Shown piece after piece: positions 27,020 to 34,973 of a stretch of 64,000 bases of DNA. The stretch spans positions 1-64,000 of the forward strand of contig CACWOS010000036.1 in assembly GCA_902762565.1 (NCBI GenBank). Reading direction: 5' to 3'. The first letter of the stretch is position 1. Every line of letters begins with the position of its first letter. The stretch comes from an uncultured Prevotellaceae bacterium (lineage in GTDB: Bacteria > Bacteroidota > Bacteroidia > Bacteroidales > Bacteroidaceae). The translations under genes were made by a program, and so were the position numbers. Under the pieces are notes generated by a model. The model searched no databases. It was not told the origin of the DNA and saw nothing but the letters and a program-made list of their open reading frames with translations.

Positions 27020-28107
27020 TACTTATAGAAATTCTTCTCGAAGGCCGTAAACTCGTCCTGTTTCAGTACGCAGCGCTTCCACCACGCTACAATGAAGCCG
27101 AATCCATAGCCCATCAACTGTGTGAAGGCGGCAGGAATACTGAGTAAGCCAACCCAAAGGCTGCGGTTGCGGATGCTGGAGTCGATGAAAATCACTGTGC
27201 TATAGAAGAGCAATGGGAATAGCCCTAGCACACAGAAGACAAAGCCTACACCTTGATGCATGTTGTCATAGGGACGAAGGTCGTGAGCATCCAACCACTC
27301 GCCTTCCAACCATAGTTCTGCACCAGTTAAGAACAATAGTAGGCAGGCGATGACACCCAAAGTGAAGACTGTGGGTAGTAAATGTACCAACTTCAGTGTT
27401 CCGGGATGACGTTTTGTAAGATTGATGCGGGCTATACCACTATTATACACCTGACGAAAGAATTTGCGGAAGTCCGTACGGCGCTTATGCCATACCCACG
27501 CCTCTGGGAATAGACGGGGATTGTGTCCTGCTTCTACAATACGATACGAGAAGTCGATATCCTCGCCAAAGCGCATCTTTGAAAAACCACTCAGCGCTTG
27601 ATAGACATCCTTGCGGATGCCCATATTGAACGAACGGGGATAGAACTTGTCGAGTTTGGCTTTGCCTCCGCGAATGCCACCCGTGGTAAAGAAAGAGGTC
27701 ATCGAATAGCTGATGGCTTTTTGTATTGGAGTAAAGGAGGGGTGTGCTGCATCGGGACCGCCAAAGGCAGCTATTGGCTGTTGCTTATTAGCTGTTAGCG
27801 CTGTGTCTACGGCCTTCATATAATCATTGGGCAACACCACATCAGAGTCGAGTACGATAACATACTCACCTTGGGCTCGTTCTACACCATAGTTACGGCT
27901 CTGGCCTGGTCCGCTGTTCTCCTTATTGTAATAATGCAAATCAAGGATGTCTGCGTACTTATCGCAAACATCCTTGCAAGGTTTCTGTGAACCGTCCTCA
28001 ACAATCACTACCTCGAAGTCCTTAAGTGTTTGAGAGCAAAGGCTCTCAAGCAACTCGTCCACTTCGTCAGGACGATTATATACAGGGACGATTATCGAGT
28101 ATTTCAT
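27019..28107 (-). CDS. Family 2 glycosyltransferase, membrane-attached
   Basis: A 362-residue protein with a GT-A domain: SIIVPVYNRPDEVDELL start, metal-binding LDSDVV, acceptor-site GEDIDFSYR. C-terminal membrane segments follow (about 235-260, 285-305, 320-340). Likely transfers a sugar to a lipid or surface glycan. It overlaps efp upstream and radC downstream by TAATG. Residues near 102-110 (TALTANKQQ) are encoded by a low-complexity stretch at about 27769-27802, similar to other short repeats in the window. Confidence 0.87.
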   Translation of the reverse strand: MKYSIIVPVYNRPDEVDELLESLCSQTLKDFEVVIVEDGSQKPCKDVCDKYADILDLHYYNKENSGPGQSRNYGVERAQGEYVIVLDSDVVLPNDYMKAVDTALTANKQQPIAAFGGPDAAHPSFTPIQKAISYSMTSFFTTGGIRGGKAKLDKFYPRSFNMGIRKDVYQALSGFSKMRFGEDIDFSYRIVEAGHNPRLFPEAWVWHKRRTDFRKFFRQVYNSGIARINLTKRHPGTLKLVHLLPTVFTLGVIACLLLFLTGAELWLEGEWLDAHDLRPYDNMHQGVGFVFCVLGLFPLLFYSTVIFIDSSIRNRSLWVGLLSIPAAFTQLMGYGFGFIVAWWKRCVLKQDEFTAFEKNFYK

Positions 28108-28673
28108 TACTCCTTAGCGCGAGCCAGATATGAACCATCGCGAGTGTCAACCTGAATCAGGTCGCCCTCGTTGATGAACAGAGGAACGCGAACCTCAACG
28201 CCAGTCTCCAGTGTAGCGGGCTTCAGGGTATTGGTAGCGGTGTCGCCCTTGATGCCGGGCTCAGAGTGTGTCACCTTCAAGATAGTCTTAACGGGCATCT
28301 CAGCATAGAGGATGGTACCGTCAGTCGTGTCGCTGACAACAGATACGACGTCGCCTTCCTTCATGTACTCATGACCGATAACGAGGTCGTTGGCGATGGG
28401 AATCTGCTCGAAAGTCTCCTGATTCATAAAGATACGACCTTCCTGATCCTCATAGAGGTACTGGTAGTCGCGGTGTTCGATGATAACGTCTTCCAGCTTC
28501 TCACCGATGTTGTAACGGCGCTCCAGCACACGTCCGTCAGTAACGTTCTTCAACTTGATGTTCATGATGGTGTTACCCTTACCTGGCTTGCGATGCTGGA
28601 AGTCGATGCAAACCCAAATGGCACCGTCCATACGAATGGCGGTTCCCTTCTTGATGTCTTGTGAATTAATCAT
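28107..28673 (-). CDS. efp: Elongation factor P
   Basis: A 188-residue three-domain translation factor that relieves ribosome stalling at polyproline. The modification-loop tip reads RKPGKGN, with Lys32 at the position of E. coli Lys34. First gene of an efp-glycosyltransferase-radC unit. Confidence 0.97.
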   Translation of the reverse strand: MINSQDIKKGTAIRMDGAIWVCIDFQHRKPGKGNTIMNIKLKNVTDGRVLERRYNIGEKLEDVIIEHRDYQYLYEDQEGRIFMNQETFEQIPIANDLVIGHEYMKEGDVVSVVSDTTDGTILYAEMPVKTILKVTHSEPGIKGDTATNTLKPATLETGVEVRVPLFINEGDLIQVDTRDGSYLARAKE

Positions 28674-28716
28674 AAAAAATATGCTAATATAATATGTAAA
28701 TTGTCATTTTGCGGGT

Positions 28717-28725
28717 GCAAAGGTA
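28717..28725 (-). promoter_or_regulatory. -7 box of the efp promoter
   Basis: TACCTTTGC on the minus strand, 43 bases from the efp ATG. No clear -33 box is visible. Confidence 0.5.
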
Positions 28726-28776
28726 CAACATTTCCGTGAAAAATGAATAAATTTTGAAGAAAAAATCACTCAAAAC

Positions 28777-28808
28777 TTGCACAATTAGAAATAATTATGT
28801 AATTTTGC
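28777..28808 (+). promoter_or_regulatory. Promoter of rpmH
   Basis: TTG (28777-28779), a 20-base spacer and TAATTTTGC (28800-28808), with the rpmH ATG 44 bases downstream. Confidence 0.75.
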
Positions 28809-28852
28809 AGCCCGAATCGACGAATTTCAACAAATAAAATAACGATAGAACA

Positions 28853-29002
28853 ATGAAAAGAACATTTCAGCCGCACAATCGTCGCCGCGTGAACAAGCAT
28901 GGTTTCCGCGAGCGCATGGCAACTAAGAATGGTCGTCGCGTACTGGCTTCTCGCCGCGCTAAGGGCCGTAAGAAGTTAACTGTATCTGACGAGCATCACG
29001 GA
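28853..29002 (+). CDS. rpmH: Ribosomal protein L34, reading frame without a stop codon
   Basis: Fifty residues ([20 protein letters not shown] onward, to TVSDEHHG) match L34 to within a few residues of its usual C-terminus (about 52 in Bacteroidales). No stop codon follows. The frame runs through the terminator hairpin at 29003-29039, adds 30 residues, and reaches the ATG of the PASTA protein at 29093 in the same frame, ending at 29767. If transcription stops at the terminator, the L34 mRNA has no stop codon. The simplest explanation is loss of a few bases containing the stop, either in the genome or in the assembly. The end given here is the last recognisable L34 codon. Confidence 0.9.
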
Positions 29003-29039
29003 TTGGGTGTATTTTCAATAAATATACCCAATTTTTTTT
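29003..29039 (+). terminator. Rho-independent terminator directly abutting the L34 coding region
   Basis: A 12-bp stem, TTGGGTGTATTT (29003-29014) with AAATATACCCAA (29020-29031), one G-T pair, a 5-base loop and eight T. It starts at the codon after the last L34 residue. Confidence 0.85.
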
Positions 29040-29068
29040 GTTGTCTCAATATTTCTTTGTACTTTTGC
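29037..29068 (+). promoter_or_regulatory. Promoter of the PASTA-protein gene, overlapping the L34 terminator
   Basis: TTTG (29037-29040), a 19-base spacer and TACTTTTGC (29060-29068) give a consensus promoter. Its -33 box uses the end of the terminator T run. The ATG is at 29093. Confidence 0.75.
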
Positions 29069-29092
29069 TCCTTGAATACATATTATATATTA

Positions 29093-29767
29093 ATGGACGC
29101 GAAGGAATTCTTTAAAAAAGTGTGCAGCCGTTTCGTATTGTTGAACTTGCTTGCTATGGCTTTAGTGGTCGTATTGCTATGCTTGGGTGTGGGCTATGGA
29201 CTAGATTTCTACACACATCATGGCGAAGGCATAGAAGTGCCGGAGCTGAAGGGTATGCGCTACCAAAAGGCTTATTTGTTATTGCAAGAAAAGGGTTTGA
29301 ATATTGTGGTTAGCGATTCGGGCTACAATAAGGCGATGCCTGCAGACTGTATCTTGGCTCAGGTGCCTGGTCATGGACAGAAAGTCAAGGAGGGACATAC
29401 TATTTATGTGACGGTGAACTCACCTTCGTCACCGACATTTGCCATCCCAGATATCGTTGATAATAGTAGCCTGCGCGAGGCAGAAGCCAAACTGACGGCT
29501 TTGGGCTTCCGTCTGATGCCTGCACAGCGTGTGACGGGAGAGAAAGACTGGGTATATGGTCTTCTGTGTCGTGGTCGCAGAATTTCCAACGGTGACCGTG
29601 TCCCTATTGATTATCCGTTAACATTGATGGTTGGCAGTGGTGCCTTTGACGACTCTGACGATGTGGACTATGTCGATGCTGACAACTCTTCAGAGTTCTC
29701 GAGCGATGGTGATGTTGACGATTTTGAGGAAGTGACGGAACCTCCTGTAGCGGAAAAGAGCGAATAA
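29093..29767 (+). CDS. Membrane-anchored PASTA-domain protein
   Basis: A 224-residue protein with one N-terminal membrane helix (about 15-37), two PASTA domains (about 44-110, [20 protein letters not shown]; and 115-182, [21 protein letters not shown]) and an acidic tail. PASTA domains bind peptidoglycan-type ligands. No kinase or transpeptidase domain is attached. The start is chosen by the promoter and because the upstream in-frame sequence is L34 plus terminator. It precedes the pseudouridine synthase and ddl genes, so a link to wall synthesis is plausible. Confidence 0.88.
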   Translation: MDAKEFFKKVCSRFVLLNLLAMALVVVLLCLGVGYGLDFYTHHGEGIEVPELKGMRYQKAYLLLQEKGLNIVVSDSGYNKAMPADCILAQVPGHGQKVKEGHTIYVTVNSPSSPTFAIPDIVDNSSLREAEAKLTALGFRLMPAQRVTGEKDWVYGLLCRGRRISNGDRVPIDYPLTLMVGSGAFDDSDDVDYVDADNSSEFSSDGDVDDFEEVTEPPVAEKSE

Positions 29768-29776
29768 GAGAAAGTG

Positions 29777-30850
29777 ATGACTGAAGAACTGGATGATATT
29801 GAATTGCTAGACGATGTAGATCTTGCGTCGGATACTGATGGCCAACTGTATGAGCATCTGCGCATGGAGGTTGACCGTGGGCAAGAGCCAGTGCGTATTG
29901 ACAAATACATGTCAGAGCATGTGCAACATTCGTCGCGCAATCGTATCCAGAAAGCAGCCGATGCCGGTTTCATTCAGGTGAATGGCACACCAGTCAAAAG
30001 TAATTATAAGGTACGTCCGGGTGATGTCATTACGCTAATGCTCGACCGGCCACATTACGATACCACGATAGAGCCCGAAGATATTCCTTTGGATGTCGTC
30101 TATGAGGACGACCAATTGATGGTCGTCAACAAGCCCGCAGGGTTGGTGGTACATCCTGGCGTGGGCAACTTTCATGGCACGTTGGTCAATGCCATTGCGT
30201 GGCATCTGCGTAATCTGCCTACCTATGACCCAAACGACCCCAGCGTGGGTTTGGTTCATCGTATCGACAAGGATACTAGTGGTCTGCTGGTAGTTGCGAA
30301 GACACCTGAGGCCAAGACAGAGTTGGGTGCCCAGTTTTTCAATCACGACACGCACCGTAGCTATGTCGCCCTGGTGTGGGGTAACTTCACCGAAGATTCA
30401 GGTCGTATAGAAGGTAACATTGGGCGTGACCCGAAAGATCGTCAGCGTATGGCAGTATTCCCGCCTGGAGGGGAGGTCGGCAAAACCGCCGTCACCCACT
30501 ACCGTGTCTTGGAACGCTATGGCTATACCACATTGGTGGAATGTCGGTTGGAAACGGGACGTACCCATCAGATTCGTGCCCACATGAAGCATATCGGTCA
30601 TCCGCTGTTTGCCGACGAGCGTTATGGCGGCATGGAGATTTTGCGTGGCGAACGTACGGCTAGCTATAAAGCCTATATTCAAAACTGCCTTAAGCTCTGT
30701 TCCAGACAAGCTTTACATGCCAAGACCTTGGGTTTTGTACATCCTGTGACCCACGAGCAGATGGACTTCACCAGTGAGTTGGCTGACGATATGGCGGCAC
30801 TCATAGATAAATGGCGAAATTATACTCGTAATGCCGTAATGTCGGAATAA
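29777..30850 (+). CDS. rluD: RluA/RluD-family 23S rRNA pseudouridine synthase
   Basis: A 357-residue enzyme with an N-terminal S4 RNA-binding domain (about 35-95, VRIDKYMSEHVQHSSRNRIQ) and the catalytic domain with the HRIDKDTSGLLVVAKT motif, which contains the nucleophile Asp, and GRTHQIRAHM. The ATG at 29777 is preferred over the GTG one codon upstream. The acidic N-terminal extension of about 30 residues is unusual. Assignment as RluD rather than RluC is by overall form. Confidence 0.88.
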   Translation: MTEELDDIELLDDVDLASDTDGQLYEHLRMEVDRGQEPVRIDKYMSEHVQHSSRNRIQKAADAGFIQVNGTPVKSNYKVRPGDVITLMLDRPHYDTTIEPEDIPLDVVYEDDQLMVVNKPAGLVVHPGVGNFHGTLVNAIAWHLRNLPTYDPNDPSVGLVHRIDKDTSGLLVVAKTPEAKTELGAQFFNHDTHRSYVALVWGNFTEDSGRIEGNIGRDPKDRQRMAVFPPGGEVGKTAVTHYRVLERYGYTTLVECRLETGRTHQIRAHMKHIGHPLFADERYGGMEILRGERTASYKAYIQNCLKLCSRQALHAKTLGFVHPVTHEQMDFTSELADDMAALIDKWRNYTRNAVMSE

Positions 30851-30870
30851 CGTAATAACGAAATAACGAA
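30845..30870. repeat. ATAACG short-period repeat between rluD and ddl
   Basis: Three ATAACG units spaced by 2-3 bases, overlapping the rluD stop codon. Same family as the repeat at 20443-20477. Confidence 0.65.
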
Positions 30871-30883
30871 TAAATAAAATAAT

Positions 30884-31873
30884 ATGAAACAACTGAAACG
30901 TAACATTGCCATCGTCTGTGGTGGTGACTCTTCTGAGCACGATGTATCGTTGCGCTCTGCACAAGGACTTTATTCTTTCTTCGACAAGGAACGTTACAAT
31001 GTTTATATTGTCGACATTAAGGGACAAGACTGGCACGTCGAACTGCCTGGCGGTATTACTGCACGTATTGACCGTAACGACTTCTCGTTTGTGGAGGACG
31101 GCAAGGCCAAATGGTTCGACTATGCCTATATCACGATTCATGGTACTCCTGGTGAAAATGGTATTCTGCAGGGTTACTTTGACTTGATAGATATTCCTTA
31201 TTCTACCAGTGGCGTGCTAGTTGAGGCTATGACATTCGATAAGTTCGTGCTCAACCAATATCTACGTGGTTATGGTGTGGCTGTGGCTGACTCTCTGCTC
31301 ATCCGTCAGGGCTACGAGCAGTTGGTGAGCGATGATGAAATAGAGCGTCGTATCGGTATGCCTTGTTTTGTCAAACCTGCTGCTGACGGTAGCTCTTTTG
31401 GCGTCTCGAAAGTGAAGAACAAGGACCAGTTGGCCCCTGCCATTCGTAAGGCCATGTTGGAAAGTGACGAGATTATGGTCGAGCAATTCCTGGATGGTAC
31501 AGAAATATCTATCGGTGTCTATAAGACCAGAGAGAAGTCGGTGGTGCTACCTGCTACTGAGGTCGTGACGAATAATGAGTTCTTTGACTATGATGCCAAA
31601 TACAATGGCCAGGTACAGGAGATTACACCAGCGCGCTTGTCGGATGATATCACCCGTCGTGTGCGTGAAATCACCAGTCATATCTATGATATCCTGCACT
31701 GTAATGGTATCATCCGTATCGACTACATCATCTCTAAGGAGGGTAAGATCTTTATGCTCGAAGTCAATACAACGCCAGGTATGACGCCCACCAGCTTTAT
31801 TCCTCAGCAGGTGCGTGCTGCTGGCATGGAGATGAAGGATGTACTGACGGACATTGTTGAGAATCAATTCTAA
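30884..31873 (+). CDS. ddl: D-alanine--D-alanine ligase
   Basis: A 329-residue ATP-grasp enzyme making the D-Ala-D-Ala dipeptide of peptidoglycan. It has CGGDSSEHDVSLRSA, HGTPGENGILQGYFD, PCFVKPAADGSSFGVSKV, RIDYI and LEVNTTPGMTPTSFIPQQ. Part of the PASTA-rluD-ddl series. Confidence 0.97.
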   Translation: MKQLKRNIAIVCGGDSSEHDVSLRSAQGLYSFFDKERYNVYIVDIKGQDWHVELPGGITARIDRNDFSFVEDGKAKWFDYAYITIHGTPGENGILQGYFDLIDIPYSTSGVLVEAMTFDKFVLNQYLRGYGVAVADSLLIRQGYEQLVSDDEIERRIGMPCFVKPAADGSSFGVSKVKNKDQLAPAIRKAMLESDEIMVEQFLDGTEISIGVYKTREKSVVLPATEVVTNNEFFDYDAKYNGQVQEITPARLSDDITRRVREITSHIYDILHCNGIIRIDYIISKEGKIFMLEVNTTPGMTPTSFIPQQVRAAGMEMKDVLTDIVENQF

Positions 31874-31875
31874 AA

Positions 31876-31920
31876 GCGGGCTTCGCCCTAGTGAAAAGTT
31901 AATAGTGAAAAGTGAATAGT
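31876..31920. repeat. Dispersed element GCGGGCTTCGCCCTAGTGAA, copy 1
   Basis: A GGGC-TTC-GCCC mini-hairpin followed by irregular repeats of AGTGAA and AATAGTGAA. Lies between ddl and plsC. Two more copies are at 33072 and 38892. Confidence 0.8.
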
Positions 31921-31931
31921 TTGCTACCGTA

Positions 31932-33104
31932 ATGGCGTACGATATCAAGGAGTTTGATGAAATTAGGCCGTATGAGGCAGGGGAGATGAAGCAGGCCTTC
32001 AACGATTTGCTCAATGATCGCCAATTCTCAGTGATGTTGAAGGGTTTTGTTCCCTGGTTGCCTAAAAGTTTACGCAATGGATTGCTGAAGTTGGCATTTA
32101 TAGGGGTGAAGACACCGCTTGACTTCCAAAAGCGCTTCATGAAGCCCATAGTGTGGCATATTATCCGCAAGCATACTGATGGCTGCACGTTTGAGGATAA
32201 ATTACTTCCGACGGACAAGACGCTACGCTACACCTTCGTGTCCAATCATCGCGATATCGTGCTCGACTCAGCCTTTCTTGACGTGATGTTGGTAAATGCC
32301 GGCTATCCCACCACAGTCGAAATCGGCATTGGCGACAACCTGCTCATTTATCCTTGGATTAAGCGTTTGGTACGCATGAACAAGGCCTTCACCGTTCGAC
32401 GTGGTCTGTCACTGCGCGAGACGATGGCCGCCTCGCAGTTAATGAGTCGCTATATCCACTATGCTGTCACCCAGAAGCATGAGAATATTTGGATTGCGCA
32501 GCGCGAGGGCAGAGCTAAGGACTCTAGTGACCATACGCAGGATGCCGTTCTTAAGATGTTGGCCATGGGAGGCGATATCAAGGAACTGAACATCGTTCCC
32601 CTCACCATTAGCTATGAGTTTGACCCTTGTGATTATCTCAAGGCACAAGAATTCCAGCAGAAACGCGACAATCCTAACTTCAAGAAGTCGCGTCAGGACG
32701 ATCTTGATAATATGAAGACGGGCATCTTTGGCTATAAGGGACATGTGCATTACAACTGTGCTGCACCAGTCAATATGTGGATTGACGAACTTGCCGACCT
32801 TCCCAAGACGGAATGGTTCAAGGCTCTCGCTGAACGGATGGACCGTGAAATCTATCGTGGCTACAATCTCTATCCTTGCAACTATATCGCATTGGATGAA
32901 TTGGAGGGCACGCAGGCATATGCCAAACACTATACTCAGCAGGATAAAGACCGATTCGAGCAGTATCTGCAGGGGCAACTGGCGAAGATTAAGCTCCCTA
33001 ACAAGGACGAAGCTTTTTTACGCGAGCGTATGCTGACGATGTACGCCAACCCCTTACGTAACTATATGAAAGCGGGCTTCGCCCTAGTGAACAGTGAACA
33101 GTGA
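31932..33104 (+). CDS. Lysophospholipid acyltransferase-type (PlsC domain) protein
   Basis: A 390-residue protein with the acyltransferase motif HRDIVLD (in FVSNHRDIVLDSAFL), IWIAQREGRAKDS as the second block, and NIVPLTISYEFDPCDY. It is much longer than PlsC of E. coli (245). It probably acylates a glycerophospholipid or aminolipid at the inner membrane. Its last ten or so codons (AGFALVNSEQ) and the stop come from the dispersed repeat at 33072, so the native C-terminus has been replaced or extended. Confidence 0.85.
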   Translation: MAYDIKEFDEIRPYEAGEMKQAFNDLLNDRQFSVMLKGFVPWLPKSLRNGLLKLAFIGVKTPLDFQKRFMKPIVWHIIRKHTDGCTFEDKLLPTDKTLRYTFVSNHRDIVLDSAFLDVMLVNAGYPTTVEIGIGDNLLIYPWIKRLVRMNKAFTVRRGLSLRETMAASQLMSRYIHYAVTQKHENIWIAQREGRAKDSSDHTQDAVLKMLAMGGDIKELNIVPLTISYEFDPCDYLKAQEFQQKRDNPNFKKSRQDDLDNMKTGIFGYKGHVHYNCAAPVNMWIDELADLPKTEWFKALAERMDREIYRGYNLYPCNYIALDELEGTQAYAKHYTQQDKDRFEQYLQGQLAKIKLPNKDEAFLRERMLTMYANPLRNYMKAGFALVNSEQ

Positions 33105-33114
33105 AAAGTGAATA
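33072..33114. repeat. Dispersed element GCGGGCTTCGCCCTAGTGAA, copy 2
   Basis: Same hairpin and AGTGAACAGTGAA-type tail as copy 1, but here it supplies the last codons and stop of the acyltransferase gene. Confidence 0.8.
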
Positions 33115-33127
33115 ATTGGCGACCGCT

Positions 33128-33790
33128 ATGAAGAATTATATTATACCTTTTTGCCTTCTTACCTTTTTGCTTTTCTCTTGCGAAACAGACAGTTACGAGA
33201 AAGGTCAGGGCAAGTACTCACTCATGATGGCTGACATGGGTGAGGTAACGGTCAATGGTAGTAAGCAAGTAGTAGCTTTTACGACCGATGATGGTGATAG
33301 CTATAGGCTGACAGTTCCAACATCAGTACAATGGATACAGACTGCTGATACGACTTATCGCGCTATTATATATTATAATAAGGTGGAGAATGGCCAGGCA
33401 GAGTCAATGGGGCTGACATCTGTTCCCACCATGATTCCTAAGGAACATTGGCGTTATAAAGAACAGACTCAAGATCCTGTTGGTTTTGAGAGTGCTTGGC
33501 TTGCCAAGAGCAAGAAGTATATTAATCTGGGGTTGCTATTCAAATCTGGCTATGTTGACGATACGATGATGCCTCATCTTGTCAGTGTCGCTCAGGATAC
33601 AGTACTAGTCAATGCCGACCAGACCCGCACGGTCTATTATCGTTTTCTGCATGGTCAGAATGATACGCCTCAGTATTTCACTAATCGTCATTATCTCAGC
33701 ATTCTCCTGCCTGAGGAGCGCCCAGACACTGCTTGCCTTACTATTGTTACCTATACAGGAACAATAGAGCGGCGTTTTGCCTTAAAGTAA
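33128..33790 (+). CDS. Lipoprotein, possibly NigD-like
   Basis: A 220-residue protein with a lipoprotein signal (lipobox LFSC, Cys18 from ATG 33128; an in-frame ATG four codons earlier is less likely). The mature part is beta-rich (GEVTVNGSKQVVAFTTDDGDSYRL; KKYINLGLLFKSGYVDD; PQYFTNRHYLSILLPE). This resembles NigD-like lipoproteins of Bacteroidetes in size and layout, but the match is from memory and not firm. The stop overlaps the convergent GNAT-like gene by 9 bases. Confidence 0.7.
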   Translation: MKNYIIPFCLLTFLLFSCETDSYEKGQGKYSLMMADMGEVTVNGSKQVVAFTTDDGDSYRLTVPTSVQWIQTADTTYRAIIYYNKVENGQAESMGLTSVPTMIPKEHWRYKEQTQDPVGFESAWLAKSKKYINLGLLFKSGYVDDTMMPHLVSVAQDTVLVNADQTRTVYYRFLHGQNDTPQYFTNRHYLSILLPEERPDTACLTIVTYTGTIERRFALK

Positions 33791-34918
33791 CTTGCGATAG
33801 CAACGGTGGCGACGGTAGATGTTTGCCTCCAGATACTGCCACTGTGACAGCACCCCTTCGTTTGTCTCCATTTGTGGTCCAGTAATAGCCCAGTCAAAGT
33901 GGTAACGTTGGAACCAGCGAATAAGGTCATCGAAGATGAGAGCATTGGCACCTTTGGCGCGATATTCGGGTAGTACGCCGATGAGTAGCAAGTCGACGAG
34001 ATTCGTACGGTGCCATTTCAGGATTTTCAGCAAGTGCCACCAACCGAAGGGCAGCAGACGACCGTCGCGCGTCTTCTGCATGGCTCTTGAGAAAGAGGGG
34101 AAGGTAATGCCAAATCCTACTATTTTATCGCCGTCAAAGACGGCTGTAACCAAGTTCAAGTCGGCTATCTTGATATAATCGTTCACCAATTTGTTGATCT
34201 GGCGGTCTGACAGTTGACTGAAGCCATACAGGTCTTTATAGGTGGCATTCAGCAAATCAAAGATTTTTCGGCCATAGCCATCGTCTATCAGTTCACGACG
34301 TGTAAACTTATGGACGCGTAACCCATAACGCTTACGTACCATTTCTGTAATCTTTGCAAACTTGTCTGGTACAACCTCAGGTACCTTAACCTTCATCTCA
34401 ACGTAGTCGTTGTCTTTATTGAAACCACCGATGCACTCCATGTGCTGTGGATAGTATGGGTAGTTGTAGTTGATATACATGGTTGACAACTCATCGAAGC
34501 CCTCGACGAGCATGCCTTCACGGTCGGTGTCGATGAATCCCAAGGGACCGGCCATCTCCGTCATGCCTTGTTGGCGGCCCCAGTCTTCAACGGCCTTTAG
34601 CAGAGCCTTTGATACTTCCATGTCGTCAATAAAGTCAAACCAACCGAAACGCACTTGATTGCAGTTCCAACGCTCGTTGGCTCTGCGATTGATGATGGCC
34701 GCCACGCGACCAACCATCTTTCCGTCTTTAAAAGCCATGAAATACTCGGCATCGCAACACTCGAAGGAAGGGTTCTTGTCCTTTCTTAAGGTGTTCATTT
34801 CATCGAAGAAAAGAAAGGGTACGGCACAATCGTTGCCCCTGTACAAGTCGTAGTGAAACTGCACGAATTGTTCTAGTTCCTTGCGATTGGTAACTCGTTT
34901 AATATCAATGTTACTCAT
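33782..34918 (-). CDS. GNAT-fold protein, paralogue 2
   Basis: A 378-residue protein from ATG 34918. It shares the full layout of the protein at 13405-14559: HYDLYRGND, YFMAFKDGKMVGRVAAIINRRANERW, GPLGFIDTDREGMLVEGFD, YNYPYYPQHME, LLIGVLPEYRAKGANALIF, SQWQYLEANIYRRHRCY. The C-terminal segment looks like a GNAT acyl-CoA loop. Substrate unknown. Eight additional residues upstream are possible but lie closer to the promoter. Confidence 0.75.
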   Translation of the reverse strand: MSNIDIKRVTNRKELEQFVQFHYDLYRGNDCAVPFLFFDEMNTLRKDKNPSFECCDAEYFMAFKDGKMVGRVAAIINRRANERWNCNQVRFGWFDFIDDMEVSKALLKAVEDWGRQQGMTEMAGPLGFIDTDREGMLVEGFDELSTMYINYNYPYYPQHMECIGGFNKDNDYVEMKVKVPEVVPDKFAKITEMVRKRYGLRVHKFTRRELIDDGYGRKIFDLLNATYKDLYGFSQLSDRQINKLVNDYIKIADLNLVTAVFDGDKIVGFGITFPSFSRAMQKTRDGRLLPFGWWHLLKILKWHRTNLVDLLLIGVLPEYRAKGANALIFDDLIRWFQRYHFDWAITGPQMETNEGVLSQWQYLEANIYRRHRCYRKLL

Positions 34919-34938
34919 TGTCTGTTGTCTTTGGTGTT

Positions 34939-34947
34939 GCAAAATTA
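34939..34947 (-). promoter_or_regulatory. -7 box upstream of GNAT paralogue 2
   Basis: TAATTTTGC on the minus strand, 20 bases before the ATG at 34918. Confidence 0.5.
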
Positions 34948-34973
34948 CAACATTATAATGAAAAAAACGAATA

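Noticed and set aside
28853-29767. A single 304-residue L34-PASTA fusion protein
   Set aside because: A terminator, a consensus promoter and a new ATG lie between the two parts, and the 30 linking residues look like translated non-coding DNA. Annotated as two genes with a missing stop.
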